Below, one piece after another: positions 1 through 11,535 of a stretch of DNA of 64,000 nucleotides. Source of the stretch: Trifolium pratense (taxonomy: Eukaryota > Streptophyta > Magnoliopsida > Fabales > Fabaceae); contig NC_060063.1 of NCBI RefSeq assembly GCF_020283565.1, positions 20,092,720-20,156,719 on the forward strand, written 5' to 3'. Below the pieces are notes generated by a model. That model ran no database searches and was not told the origin of the DNA. It was given only the letters and a program-made list of their open reading frames with translations. How positions within the stretch are numbered: position 1 is the stretch's first letter; each line of letters opens with the position of its first letter. The position numbers and the translations under genes were made by a program.

Positions 1-1108
1 CCCCCTGCACAGATTTTTTTTCTGTTTTTCCCTTGCAAAAAATAGATTCCCTCATTTCGCCACCTAGGTGTACAGCAGGACAAGTGATTGTGCAAACCTG
101 TTGACGTGGCTTGTACATGTAGAAAAACTCATTTATATTTATTTTTAAAATTCCATGTCAGATAATATTTTTTTAAAAAAATAAAAAATGATTTTTTTCC
201 TACAAAAAAAAAAAGAATTTTCTGTTTTTTTTCCCCAAAATTTCCTACAAAAAAAATTAATTTTTTTTTCATACAAATGAATTTAAAAAATTTCCAACAA
301 AAAAAAAAATTCCTCCCAAAATAAAAAAAATGAATTTTCTTATTTTGCTCCAAAAATAAAGATTTACTCCGAAATAAAGTTTATTTCCGAAATAAAAATT
401 TTAAAGATTTATTTTCAAATCTTTTTGAATTAAAAAATCATAATCTTTATTTTTTAAAAACAAAACTTTATTTTTTGTTATTATCTTTGAATTTAAAAAA
501 AATAGAAAAAGATTTTCAAAAAAAATATAAAAATAGAAAAAGAAGTTTTATTTGTGTTTTCCTCTTCTATCAAAACCATTTGCCTTTCTATAAAAAAAAA
601 AACCATTTGCCCCAGAACTAGAAATATAGAACGAAGCAGAAGAAAATAATGAAGTAGAAGACGATTTCGGCGATTGAAGAAGACGACTACGAGTACGATC
701 ACGACGGTGGAAGCAAATGATTCCGGGAAGATTCTGTTTTTTTTTTTAATTCAAAAGGATTTGAAAATAAATCTTTATTTTGGGAGTAAAATAAGAAAAT
801 TCGTTTTTTTTATTTTAGGAAAAAAAATACTCAATAGTTTTGTACGAAAAAAAATGTTATTTGTAGGAAATTTTTTTTTTTTAATTTTGTAGGAATTTTT
901 TATTTTGGAAAAAAAAAAGAAAATTCGTTTTTTCTAATTTTGTAGGAAAAAAAAATTTAATTATTTTTTTAAAAAAAATATTATCTGACGTGGAATTTAA
1001 AAATAAATATAAATGATTTTTTTCCATGTGTACAAGCTACGTCAGCAAATTTGTGCAGGGGGATAAATGAAACTTTCCTTATTTTGCAGGGGGTAAATGA
1101 TCATTTAC
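1..1108. mobile_element. Long-inverted-repeat (fold-back, MULE-like) element, left end cut off
   Basis: Two AT-rich arms are inverted copies of each other. The block around 95-180 (TTGACGTGGCTTGTACATG, then a CCATGTCAGATAATA stretch) returns reversed at about 975-1050. The 325-440 block returns reversed at about 745-815. The arms flank a less AT-rich core at about 560-730. The right end carries GTGCAGGGGG and then GGGTAAATGATCATTTACCC, itself palindromic. The left edge enters inside the matching arm at CCCCCTGCAC. Long arms and no transposase suit a non-autonomous Mutator-like element, but no target duplication can be tested. The low-complexity ORFs inside are not genes. Confidence 0.6.
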
Positions 1109-1867
1109 CCTTTAATGTATTGTTTGGTAGGAGATAAAGATGAGAGAAATAGAAGAGAAAGAAGTTTGTTTAATTTTTGAAAAGACAAAAATATCCTTAA
1201 ATTAAAAATTAATTTACAATTTTATACTATTAAATTAATAAATCATTTAACATATGAAAAGGGCAACTATGGGAATGAGTAAAAACTAGTCGGATCAATG
1301 CAATTTCTTCGCATGGCCAAGAAGCTTGTAATAGAAATAGGAACATATATTGTTTCAAACCTATTTTCAAGAGTCTAAATTCTTTGGAAATAATTAAGCC
1401 ACCAAGCAGGAGTAAGGGAGGGATTTGCCCACACTTAACCACCCCGTGTGGTCACACACACATATCTTTTACTTTTCCGATATTTACTTTTCTGTCATTT
1501 ATTTTATGTATTTACTAAAGTACCCGCAAAGATACCTTCTTTAATACACAAAGCGAAGGCAACTATCATATTCCTAAGCGAAATTAGTAACCTTGGCACA
1601 ATCCCTGTGGAGAACGATAACTAATCACTTTATTACTTGGTAGCGATTCTGTGCACTTGTAGAGTCGACCGTCAACACTTCTGTTACTTATGTAGTGGAC
1701 GTGCATTTGAGGGCGTTTAGGTGTCCGTTACTTAAGTAACAGACGTACTGCATAGAGTGTTCGTTGCTTAAGTAGCGGATGTGTGTGTTGCAGAAACTCA
1801 AATATCACATAATCAGGCAAGCAAGGCAAAAATGGATGTTAACACATAACTTTCTTTTATTAAAATA
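1109..1867. other. Gene-free spacer with LTR-end debris
   Basis: No coding potential is visible. The stretch at about 1595-1675 (CCCTGTGGAGAACGATAA, then TTGGTAGCGATTCTGTGCAC) resembles the U5 end of plant Ty3/Gypsy LTRs of the Athila/TAT type, but no PBS follows it. At 1681-1785 a short palindromic motif built on GTTACTTAAGTAAC occurs three times in degenerate form. The rest is unassigned AT-rich sequence. Confidence 0.35.
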
Positions 1868-2136
1868 CTAGTTTAAAGACCCGTGCATTCGCACAGGTCC
1901 ATTGATTTTTATTTGATATCTAAGTTTGTCATTATGTTAAGGTAGAAATTTTTTTTAAAATTAAATATTTAAAAATTTATTATATAATATTGTTAAAATA
2001 TAAGTGGAATTATTGTGTTTTTTCTTGTAAATTTATTTATTCAATTTTTTTATGTTTTCGTGATAAATAATGGTCCCGTGTATATTTTTAATAAAAATTA
2101 TAAATTTTATTAAGAATATTTAGGAATAGTAGGGGA
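1868..2136 (-). mobile_element. Probable non-autonomous mini-Helitron (269 bp)
   Basis: Read on the minus strand, the right-hand end begins TCCCCTACTATTCCTAAAT, close to the TC...TACTA start of plant Helitrons. The left-hand end closes with a GC-rich hairpin (ACCTGTGC / GCACGGGT) followed nine to ten bases later by CTAG and a flanking T. The TC start, the 3' hairpin and the CTRR end are the family hallmarks. The interior is AT-rich and codes for nothing. The flanking base before TC is C rather than the usual A, which lowers certainty. Confidence 0.5.
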
Positions 2137-2563
2137 GTAATTTTTTTTACCCTGAGATAATGCACAAGCTGATGAATTCAGGGGGAGTTTGATGCTGAAT
2201 GGATGCTGCCCTGATTGGACGAACATGTGCTAGAAGATGTGCTCCCATATGTCACAACAACTTTGATGACATATGACATGTGTTATGATTGATCATATTT
2301 TGCTCCGATACCACGCTAAGATAAACATGTTAAAACTCTTTTTGCTAACACATGTTCTATTTTGCTCGAGGCTATTTGATGATGACTCCGCTGCTGCTGC
2401 CTCTGATGCATATATTTTTTCACCTATGTGAAATTTTGTCTAAAAGATGCTCTAACATTCCTTCTTTTGTGTGATCATGGTGATTTGAAGGATTGCGCTT
2501 TTTATATCTCTCAAAGGTAATGGCCTGAAATTGTTTTAGCCAAAAATTGCCAAAGGGGGAGAT
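2137..2563 (+). other. 3' internal tail of Copia C, ending in a polypurine tract
   Basis: This non-coding stretch resembles the region before the 3' LTR of Copia B, with TTGTTTTAGCC followed by TTGCCAAAGGGGGAGAT. An earlier GGGGGAG lies near 2180. The purine tract CAAAGGGGGAGAT at 2551-2563 abuts the LTR and is the expected plus-strand primer site. No pol coding sequence remains upstream; the Helitron-like element and debris lie there instead. Confidence 0.6.
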
Positions 2564-3572
2564 TGTTGGATATTTGAATTGGCTAAATTTTGCTAAAACA
2601 AATATACTAACAAGATGTTGGAAAACATGTTACAACATCATATTGGCTAAGGAAATCTCGCGCATTTAATGAGAGCATCTGCTATATATGGAAATCCACT
2701 TAAAAGCACGCTTAATGAAGATTTTATCTGATCAGGAGTTTTAAGGATAAGATAAGACTTAATGGTACAACGGTATGATCACACTTATCCTCTAAAGTCC
2801 CTTAAACACTTTTGGAAAGTTTCTATACAGTCTTGATGAAGATCAAAAGAGAATCAGATCACTTTTTATGACTCTCAAGGAGCGTCCTATCAGTAATGAA
2901 GCAAGAGGAGCGTGCTAGATCATTATATATACGAAGACCAAGCTCAAGACTAAGTATCTCATTGAAAAGTATTAGTTACACATGTTGAGTCTTTGTTGAG
3001 TCTTTTATTATTTGATTGTAATTCTTTCATGTGGATTCTATAACACGAGTTAAGAAGTGAGTTTATTATTTTAAGGTTACTCCTAAGCTTTGAAGTACGA
3101 AGTTTACCGTGTGTGATTCACTTGAAGCTTTTAAGCAAAAGTGAAGTAGTGTCTTGGTAAGTTGTCGCCACATCATTCCCAACATTATTTAAACAACACA
3201 GGTTGTGTTGTGTGAGTGGAAGTGAGATGGGATCTCATGTCTAGGAGTTCCTAGGAAGAAGTTGCATGAGTAGTGTCGAGGTTATAAGGCGTAAACCAGG
3301 GGTTTGCTGGAGGTCTTAGTTTAAGACGTAAATCCTAGGGTTTGCTGGAGGTCTTAGTAACTAGAACTATTAGTGGATTTCCTTCCTGGATTGGTATCCC
3401 CCAGAGTAGGCAGTTGGCTGAACTGGGTTAACAATTACTTGTGCATTTTATTTATTCTCTGTCAGTATTTTATATGTTATATAAGATGTGCCAACAATAG
3501 ATAACAACATTATTCATAAAGAAGTTGTTGGGACATCTTAGGCAACATCTTTCTAGTGATACCAGAATTTCA
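2564..3572 (+). repeat. Copia C LTR (1009 bp)
   Basis: It starts TGTTGGATATTTGAATTGGC directly after a polypurine tract and ends ACCAGAATTTCA directly before a methionine-tRNA-type PBS. It is related to the LTRs of Copia B, sharing CTGGATTGGTATCCCCCAGA, GAACTGGGTTAACAATTA and the terminal ACCAGAATTTCA, but is clearly divergent in length and sequence. Internal sequence lies on both sides, which is unusual for one LTR. Confidence 0.75.
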
Positions 3573-3574
3573 AT

Positions 3575-3586
3575 TGGCATCAGAGC
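3575..3586 (+). promoter_or_regulatory. Copia C primer binding site
   Basis: TGGCATCAGAGC lies two bases after the LTR. It differs at one position from TGGTATCAGAGC, the complement of the initiator methionine tRNA 3' end used by most plant Copia elements. Confidence 0.7.
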
Positions 3587-3610
3587 AGACACCCTATTCT
3601 GTTATTTTGG

Positions 3611-3946
3611 GTGAGCTCCAGGGAAGTATTTTCTGGTACAATGGATAAAGAAGGAGGGTCAGTGTCTAAACCCCCTTTACTGACAGGTCCTGAGAACTAT
3701 GATTATTGGAAATCTCGTATGGAGGCTTTCATAAAATCAATTGACAGCAGGACATGGAAGGCTGTGTTACGTGGATGGGAACCACCAATGGTTCTTGACA
3801 AGGATGGCAAGAAAACTGATGTAAAGAAGCCAGACGATGAATGGACAAAAGATGAGGATGATCTGACACTTGGCAACTCAAAAGCCTTGTATGCAATTTT
3901 CAATGGTGTGGATGCTAACATGTTCAGGCTACGTCGGGTTGTATGA
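3611..3946 (+). pseudogene. Copia C gag, N-terminal fragment
   Basis: The 111-codon ORF begins 24 bp past the PBS. It carries the plant Copia Gag N-terminal signature: PPLLTGPENYDYWKSRMEAF, then a tryptophan-rich segment (WKAVLRGWEPP) and WTKDEDD. This matches the DUF4219/UBN2 capsid region of SIRE-like elements, where PPL.G.NY.YWK.RM is the hallmark. The similarity stops after ANMFRL at about 3929. The final codons read into foreign sequence, so the capsid C-terminus, zinc knuckle and all of pol are missing. The truncation coincides with the start of the reverse-strand Gypsy LTR. It is non-functional. Confidence 0.75.
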
Positions 3947-5309
3947 TTTCCTCCAGTCAGAGTGGCTATCTCTGACTATTGGTAGGAGTTCAAAACGCCG
4001 GTGATCCCCAATAGGTCTTGAGGCGACCCAGCCGAACCTATCCTCAGTCTTACATACATTACCGTACTGTAAGAAACACCCTGTTTTGCTCTTCACCTAT
4101 CAAAGGTGATTAATTATTTAACTCTTCAACTTAATTTGTCTTTGTCAATATCTAACTTAGACATATTAATCCTCAAAACTCGCCATACAACTTATGAGAT
4201 AACCTCAAACTTTCACCATAAATACTCAAGCACATGAACATTTTAAAATCATATATTGCAGAGGATTTATTCACGCATATATTCAAACTAAAATCAATCA
4301 CTCATCATTTAACATTTTGCATATACCTTAATGAATATAAATTACTCGAGTTATAACTAATAATATATATATATACAAGTAACACATTTCTTGTGCTCAT
4401 CAAAACTTATTATTAGCGATTCCCCTTACCTCGAAGCTTTCCAAAATAACTCGAGCAATCACCTTCATCTAGGACACCTTGAAATTCCTAGCTTCGTGTG
4501 ACAGTGATGGTTTGTGTGGGATTGATAAAGATTAAAGTTCTATTTATAGGGGAGTTTGAATGATTATTGTGGACAATTAGGAGACCACGTTTTCTCTTTT
4601 ACTTAAGCCCACGTTTTCATTTCCACTTGTGAAGAAAGATTAAGCCACGTTAATACATGAGGTGTAATTCCTATCTCTTAATTTTCATTTAATTTTTCAT
4701 TTAATTTTAATAACATTTTTACCTAGATATTTTTTGTGATCTCAAAATTATTTTTCTTTTATTTTTCTGAGATATAAATTTATACTGTTGAGTAAACTAC
4801 TGTCCGAAATTCGGTAGAATTTTAAGCCCAAACTTTTATCATAGCTTACTAAAATATTTCATGATTGATTTCTAAAATTACTTTTCTTAAATTCACAGTC
4901 TAGAAAAATATTAATTATCAGTCTATACAAGGTAGAAATACTATCAGAGCACACCTAAAATAATTCGGAAATATTAGGTATCACAATGACATATTTTTAT
5001 AAACTATTTATTTTTAAGGGTGTATACTTTTACACTACTAGTTCTGAAATTTAAACCATAGCTTTCATTAAATTAATAGATTAGATTTATAGATTTTCTT
5101 TATCTAAAATTCAGTTCCAAGAAAATAATTACTTAAACATTCTCATACTTTAGACACGTAACTGGGACTAACATGACATTGAATACTCATTGAATGTATT
5201 ATTTTCACAAACTATTATAAAAATATAACTAAATCATCAAATTTATTTTATAAAAATACTTAAATTAATAATATAAAGAAAATACTAGTTTATAAAATTT
5301 GGGGTGTTA
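3947..5309 (-). repeat. Gypsy (Tekay/Del-like) LTR, isolated, reverse orientation
   Basis: On the minus strand the sequence begins TGTAACACCCCAAATTTTAT at 5309, the usual start of legume Tekay-like LTRs. It continues through a TATA box and a leader, and ends near ATCATACA around 3947. No PBS follows the end and no PPT precedes the start, so it is a solo or truncated LTR. The flanks differ in kind (Copia gag on the left, tandem-repeat array on the right) and show no matching duplication, which implies a rearrangement. The exact left boundary is uncertain and could be near 4069. Confidence 0.55.
4540..4548 (-). promoter_or_regulatory. TATA box of the reverse-strand Gypsy LTR
   Basis: TATAAATAG reads on the minus strand inside the LTR. 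It is followed about 110 bases later by a GAGGTAAGG segment resembling a 5' splice site. The position suits the LTR promoter; no start site can be mapped. Confidence 0.5.
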
Positions 5310-6991
5310 CAAATCCAAACCAAAACCGCAAAAAACCGCATTTAGTTTTAACCACACGGATCATTTTTCTTCTAAACCGTACAGTTTGGTTTGGTTTGTG
5401 GTTTTCATTTAAGAAAACCGAACCAAACCGCAATACTTAACTTAACTCTATCAACTATTAGCAATCAACCCAAATTGAGTCCATAAAATAGTAGGCTGTC
5501 AAAATATATCATTTCACGCACCCAGAACTATACTATTGGTATTAAAAATAAGTTATTATGTATATCAATTTCTGTATATGCATATTTTATCATGTAAACA
5601 ATAAAATAAATTAAAAATTTCATATGTTTATTTTGTAACAAGTTGGAAATATTATCATATTTTTTATATCGTGATAAATCGCACAAACCGAACCAACCTA
5701 ACCGCATTGGTTTGGTTTGGTTTGGATGACTTTTTAAAAACCAATTGAACCAAACCGAACGGCATGCATTTTTATCTGGCGGTTAGGATGACTTTTATGC
5801 TCAAAACCGAACCAAACTGCACCGCGAGCACCCCTTCAACTGGTTTAGCTAGTTGGCTAAAGGTTTTGGAGTTGGAGGTTCAGAGTTCAAATCCTGGCAG
5901 GGGGAAAAAATTAACATAACATTATAATACTAACTACTAACAATTTGATTATCATAAAAAAATAATTAAGGAGTTAGGATTCGTTGACACTAGGTGTCAA
6001 ATTAAACTTTAATGCCAAATCTAAGATGTCCATTTTTTTTATGGTACATGCTAAAATGTCCATTTTATTTAATCTAAAGTTCGATAATTATTCATTAAAA
6101 AAATCACTTGAACTTCTCTTATTCTTAATGCAACTAATATATTTGTTATATTAAAAAAATCTGAAATTCTTTTTATGTCAACATGATATCATATTTTATA
6201 AAAGAACTTTATTGCTATTGTAAATTGCCACACTTTTTATTATAATTAATCATAAGTAAAAATGTTTTGGCTTTAACAAATTGTTAGTTGATTCAGTGGT
6301 GATTTCAATATATATATAGCTTGGTTGTTGGTTGTTGGTTGTTTGGATTAGTGAACTCATAAGGTACCGTTGAAAGTTTCATATGACTTTAGCATTAGTT
6401 ATATTTTGTCTATACCTAATAATGTTAATATTGGTATGATGAAACATAACCTCTTCAATTATATATTAATAAAGGAGTTAGGAGGGGTGGGATGAGTAGT
6501 TCAACTTAGGGGTGATCGTATTCGAACAAATCCAGAAGTAAAACCGCAAACCGAACCAATCCAAACCAAAACCGCAAAAAACCGCATTTAGTTTTAACCA
6601 CACGGATCATTTTTCTTCTAAACCGTACAGTTTGGTTTGGTTTGTGGTTTTCATTTAAGAAAACCGAACCAAACCGCAATACTTAACCTAACTCTATCAA
6701 CTATTAGCAATCAACCCAAATTGTGTCCATAAAATAGTAGGCTGTCAAAATATATCATTTCACGCACCCAGAACTATACTATTGGTATTAAAAATAAGTT
6801 ATTATGTATATCAATTTCTGTATATGCATATTTTATCATGTAAACAATAAAGTAAATTAAAATTTCATATGTTTATTTTGTAACAAGTTGGAAATATTGT
6901 CATATTTTTTATATCGTGATAAACCGCACAAATCGAACCAACCTAACCGCATTTGTTTGGTTTGGTTTGGATGACATTTTAAAAACCAATT
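5310..6991 (+). repeat. Tandem-repeat array, left part (about 1.4 monomers)
   Basis: The array enters abruptly at 5310, inside the hAT-like part of a monomer, and runs to the Copia B insertion. It matches the array after 16149 throughout, and the spacing of the landmark GGTTCAGAGTTCAAATCC across the insertion (5877 to 16284, minus element and duplication) gives 1245 bp, about one monomer. This copy keeps the GAGCACCCC terminus that is decayed in many later monomers. Confidence 0.9.
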
Positions 6992-8164
6992 TGTTGGGGT
7001 TTTGTATGTTGGCTACATTTTGCAAAAACATCTTTTAGCCAAGTGTTGAGACATATGTGCTTACGCCAAGTGTTGCGACAGATGTAACAACACTTGTATG
7101 TCTGATTGTTCGCGCCAGCTAGCGTTTTTATTTTCTACTAAATCTTTCGAAGATTTGATTGAAGAATTGTTTCGTGGTTTCTTACTCAACAAGGCGCACG
7201 TGATCAATGTGTTTCAGAAGGCAGCTGAACCCTAGTTCTATTTTCTAAAGGAATAAAATAACTTTTAGAAAATATAATATTTGTTTCAAAAATATATCTT
7301 GTGAAGATTGCTGCAGAAAATATAAAAGATTTATTTCAAATAAATCTTTGTGCTTCCAGAAGATTAGAAGATTTAAATTTAAAATATATTTACAACAAAT
7401 ATATTTATGGGAGGAATATTTGATGCAAATAAAGATTTGGTAAAAATATATATTTTGCATCTAGAAGATTTATTGGAGCTGAAGCATTATGAAAAGCCCA
7501 CGAGGCTCTGCTATTTAAAGGGTGCTGCTAACCCTTATTATTCACCGAAACTTGAAGCTAAAATAGAATATCAAAGATGTAGTCTTTTAAGGGTTTCGTG
7601 TCTTTAAGCCACTCTCTAGGAGAGTTGGTGTAAAGTGAACCACTCGGGTTGTGAGATGGTCACTATGTCCTCACTCAGAAACCTGTAGGTAATGAGTTGA
7701 GAATTGTACTTGGAGGAAGCTTTTAAGCAACTCCAAATTGTGAACTTAGTCGTTGGCTAGGTGGTGATGTTATTGAAGTGTGTCGACTTCATCTTTGTCA
7801 AGGAGAGTGTCTCCATTTTGTTGTTATTGAAATCCTTACTGGTTGTAAGGTTGAGGGGAGTGAGATGGGGTCTCATATCTAGAAGTTCCTAGGTAGAAGT
7901 GTCATTGGGTAGGGATTAAGTGAGGAGTTGTAAACGGGGGAGTTTAGCTCCGAATTAATACTGCTGATAGTGAATTTCCTCCTGGATTGGTATCCCCCAG
8001 ATTAGGCTGTTAGGCTGAACTGGGTTAACAATTATGTGTGTCGTTTATGCTTTTCAGTATATGTTTTTAATGCTCTGTTTTATTGTTCTTACTGCTAAGA
8101 CAAGTGTTGCGACAAGTGTCTGCACATCGTGGACAACACTTGTCTACTGTGTACCAGAATTTCA
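6992..8164 (+). repeat. Copia B 5' LTR (1173 bp)
   Basis: It runs from TGTTGGGGTTTTG to ACCAGAATTTCA and differs from the 3' copy at about seven positions. Short ORFs within it occur in both copies only because the LTRs are near-identical. Confidence 0.95.
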
Positions 8165-8166
8165 AT

Positions 8167-8178
8167 TGGTATCAGAGC
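8167..8178 (+). promoter_or_regulatory. Copia B primer binding site
   Basis: TGGTATCAGAGC, a perfect match to the initiator methionine tRNA 3' end complement, two bases after the LTR. Confidence 0.9.
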
Positions 8179-9270
8179 AGGCATCCTGTTCTGTATTTGG
8201 GTGAGATCCTAGGGAAGATACTTTCTGGTTATGAACAAGTAAGGAATACTGAAAAGTTGTTTGGACTTGAAGAAGTTCATATTTGTTTGAATGGTCCCTA
8301 GAAGTGGGGGATGGACTATTCATGGCAAGGTGTGTAGCTTTGGTGTTGAGTTGCTGTATGGTTTGATTTATTTTCAAACCTATGTTAACCTGTTGCACCT
8401 GAAGTGTGGAGTTTGTGCAAAGGTCATTATGGTGTGCCTGAAGTTTGTTGAGGAGTTTTCTGGTTTGAATTCCGCTGCATACATATATGATGGGAAAACT
8501 CCTGGTGGTTTTGAGTGTGCTACACTCTGTTCTCCTCTGGTGAGGTTCAACTAACTTGTTGGAGATGCCAACGATACTTGAGGGTGATCTCAAGTCCACT
8601 CATAAAGGCACTCATACATGAGTTTGTTGAAGAGAGATCTGAAGGTAGTTATGAGCAATTTATTTTTGCTTCCAATCCTACAAGCCAACCTCCAGTGGAT
8701 TTGATAAAGGATCTCTTATTATGGTACCTGAGAAGGGGACTGATGTGCTCCCAGATGTTGGTACATCTGACCTGCAGATTATGCAGAATCGTGTTGGATG
8801 ACAGTTGGGCATGTAAGGTGCTTGGAATTATGCATAGGAGTGCTCAAGTTGTATGGTCAGAAGAAGCTTATCTGCCTATGTGAATCAGAATGTGGAGGTT
8901 CTGATCTTTCTTTAATAGTATGCTCTAGCAATGCATGACTATTGATTCCACTAGTAGTGGATGTAAGGGCAGCAAAATATTGTCAGATACTGAGGTCTGA
9001 TAATTGTCTTTGGTTATCTACTGCAAGTCACTCGAGAAAAAGGCTGATAATCAGAATCTTAGTCAAGCTTTTAAGCAAACTAAGAAGTTTTGGAGTTTGT
9101 GAGTGACTTCACACCTATTAAGCATGACATCTTGCCTATTCAAAAGGTCATGATACAGAGTGTGGTTCTGCAAGGACAGTGATCAAGATGTGTCCTTGTT
9201 AAGTAAAAGGGTTAGAGTGTTGAAACATGTGTGGATGATCTGGTATTGAAGGTTAATCAACTACTGATGG
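8179..9270 (+). other. Copia B internal region, unrecognised
   Basis: This is where gag should lie, but no UBN2 signature or zinc knuckle is visible in any frame. The plus-strand ORFs at 8291-8554 and 8515-8883 and the 145-codon minus-strand ORF at 8162-8599 resemble nothing I know. I treat the stretch as decayed or substituted internal sequence. Confidence 0.4.
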
Positions 9271-10374
9271 TTGATCCTCTTGTGTCCCCCTGCTGTTGTT
9301 AATTGTGACTTTGGTGCTTCCACTAAGGCCACAAGTGATTGTGTTGGTAAAACTCTCAAGGAAACTATCCCTGAGACAAATGTTGTACCAAGTGTGGGTA
9401 CATTTGTGGCACCTGCAACTGCCACATATTTTGATACATCTGCAGCACCTGAAACTATAATAGATCATAATGTTTCAGATATTTCTTACCAGATGAATAC
9501 TACTAAGAAAGAGAATACTACAAAAGTAATTATGACTGGTAATAATTCTGCTGATCACTGTGTTGTGAACTCTCAATCTGATGAGAGTATGAAGATTATG
9601 TCTAAAAATCTTGAGGATAGTTAGTCTGTTGGTGATCTTGCAGCTCATGCTCTGATTAGTAGGGTGCTAGTCTTTGTCGTGATGTTTGTGGATGTGTTAT
9701 GCTATGAATCTAGTCATCCCGATCTAATATGTTCTTTTGTGAGAATTTATATCTGTCTGTCAATGTGCTATGTGGGCTCGGTGAACCCAATTACGCTGCT
9801 GCATGCCTCTGGTGTGTGTTTTTGTTGAAGTGAAAGAAGGTATGTCTTGTATCTCTCTCTCCATTGTCTGGTGCACACTAATCAAGGGAAATATGATTTA
9901 AATTCTTCGGCAAATGTTAATTCTGCTGTTGATGCTTCTACTAAGGTCAATAGTTACTGTATTGATGAGTATATCAAGGAAACTGTTCTTGAGACTAATG
10001 TTGTGCCAGATGTTTATACATTTGTGGCACCTGATACTGGTGTAGGCTAGAATGATCAAGATAATCCTGACCAGGTGGATACTACTGAGCAAGAAAGAAT
10101 TCCAGTAGTAGTAAGGACTGATAATAACTTTGGTAATAATGTTATGGGTTATTCTAAATCTGATGAGAGTATTAGGTCTTTGTTTGCTGATAAAGAACCT
10201 TCTGTTGACAAAAGTGTGGGTGATGATCCTGATGTTGTCATTGTGAATGACATAGTGGCTGGTAACAAGTCACTAGATAAGACACCTAGTGCTAATGTTG
10301 TAGGAAGAATCAGAAGTAGGGCTGGTAAAAATGTGACAACTGTCAATACACTTGTCCAGAAATCTAAATCATGA
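9271..10374 (+). pseudogene. Copia B: duplicated hydrophilic linker of an env-like/gag-pol region
   Basis: Three open segments (9271-9624, 9847-10050, 10075-10374) are remnants of a low-complexity valine/threonine/aspartate-rich protein. The core ETNVVPSVGTFVAP near 9380 recurs as ETNVVPDVYTFVAP near 9990. The surrounding DNA, from CTAAGG through AAGGAAACT to a shared GA.GAATACTACTAAG-type segment, also matches, so the region is a degenerate direct duplication offset by about 575-590 bp. Such linkers are known around env-like ORFs of legume SIRE-type elements. Stops separate the segments. It is not functional. Confidence 0.45.
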
Positions 10375-10780
10375 AAGGTGACAAGATTTGTTGGGAAGAA
10401 ACCTTTTTATGGTCCACCAAGGACAAAGAGTAATAATGTATCTGTTACTGGGGAGAAGAAAAAGAGTCTGAAAAGAAAGAACCCCCTTCTAGTAAATCAG
10501 ACTTTGAAAGGGAGACAAGTGTAGCTACATTTGGTGACACATTCAGAAGAAGTGTGAAAGGAATGAAGGTCTGATGAGAACAGTGTCTGATCTAGGTGAC
10601 TGTTTTGATAAGCTGGTAAGGGGATTTGTAGTAATATTGGTGACAATTGTGATGATCCTAAAAACCCTAAGTATAGGTAGGTTTGTGTGAGAGGCAAGTG
10701 TGTTCATCTCTCTCCCTCCATAATTAACAAATTTTTTGGAAGAAGTGATGAGGAAGTAGCTGAGCTGGAAGTCACAGATA

Positions 10781-11152
10781 ATGAAATTTGTAGAACAATT
10801 TGCTGCTGTTAATTGGGTTCCTACCACTCATTCCAGTAATGTAGCCAAAGAATTGGCTAGGTTCATTTATGTTGTTGGAACTAAGGCCAAGTTTGATTAT
10901 GGTGCTTATGTCTTTTATGCTACTTTAGAACATGCTAAATCTTTTGCTCTACAACTTCCCATAGCATTTCCTACTTTACTGTGTGGTATTGTTCTTGACC
11001 AACATCCAAATATTCTTGTGGACACTGATGTCCCTTGTAAAAGAAAAGGAAAGCTGAATATTGAGCAAAGGCTGCTTGTAGGGACAAATGTTGCAGCAGG
11101 TGTTGGTACATCTGTCCAGCAAAAGCTGGTGCTCTCACTAGGCAGCAAATGA
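10781..11152 (+). pseudogene. Copia B: env-like domain fragment, copy 1
   Basis: The segment carries the pattern NWVPTTHSS...ARFIYVVGTKAKFDYG followed by HAKSFALQLPIAFPTLLCG and DQHPNIL...KRKGKLNIEQRL. I recognise this as the plant retroelement 'env-like / putative plant transposon protein' region of legume Copia elements. It is about 120 codons long, with no transmembrane segment visible, and lacks both ends of the usual protein. It sits upstream of integrase remnants, the reverse of the normal order (env-like after RNase H). Confidence 0.55.
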
Positions 11153-11271
11153 TAACTGACTTAAATGAGTCTAGTAGAGCTCTCAAGAAACTGAAGACTG
11201 TGATGATCCTTTGAGTAAAGAATTCATGAAGGTTTTTTTACATGGGTTAATGTGTTGAATTTTCACCTGCT

Positions 11272-11535
11272 GTGATTAATAAGTTTTTAGGCAGGAGTGG
11301 AGAACCTGAAGCTGAGCATGCTAAGTCTTTGGCTGTGAAGATGCCAACAACATTTCCCACTGTGCTTTGTAGTATTATTCTTGATCAGCATCCAAGTATT
11401 TTGATCAGCTCTGATGTTGTCTGTAAGAGGGAATCTCCTCTCACATTGCACTATAGACTAGTTGAAGGGACAAATGTCTCACATAATGTTGCAACATCTG
11501 GCACGAAAAGTTCTGGGTTCATGACCAGAAAATAG
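11272..11535 (+). pseudogene. Copia B: env-like domain fragment, copy 2
   Basis: A second, shorter version of the preceding domain: EHAKSLAVKMPTTFPTVLCS, then DQHPSILISS, KRESPLTLHYRLVEGTNV. It retains the conserved FPT.LC.I.LDQHP core and is nearer to the typical KRESPL motif than copy 1. It runs to a stop and then directly into integrase-derived sequence, an unnatural junction. Confidence 0.55.

Noticed and set aside
129..892. Short ORFs rich in F, K and I
   Set aside because: They are translations of A/T homopolymer runs in the inverted-repeat arms.
8162..8599. 145-codon minus-strand ORF in Copia B
   Set aside because: No known domain, overlaps the PBS and decayed internal sequence; most likely chance.
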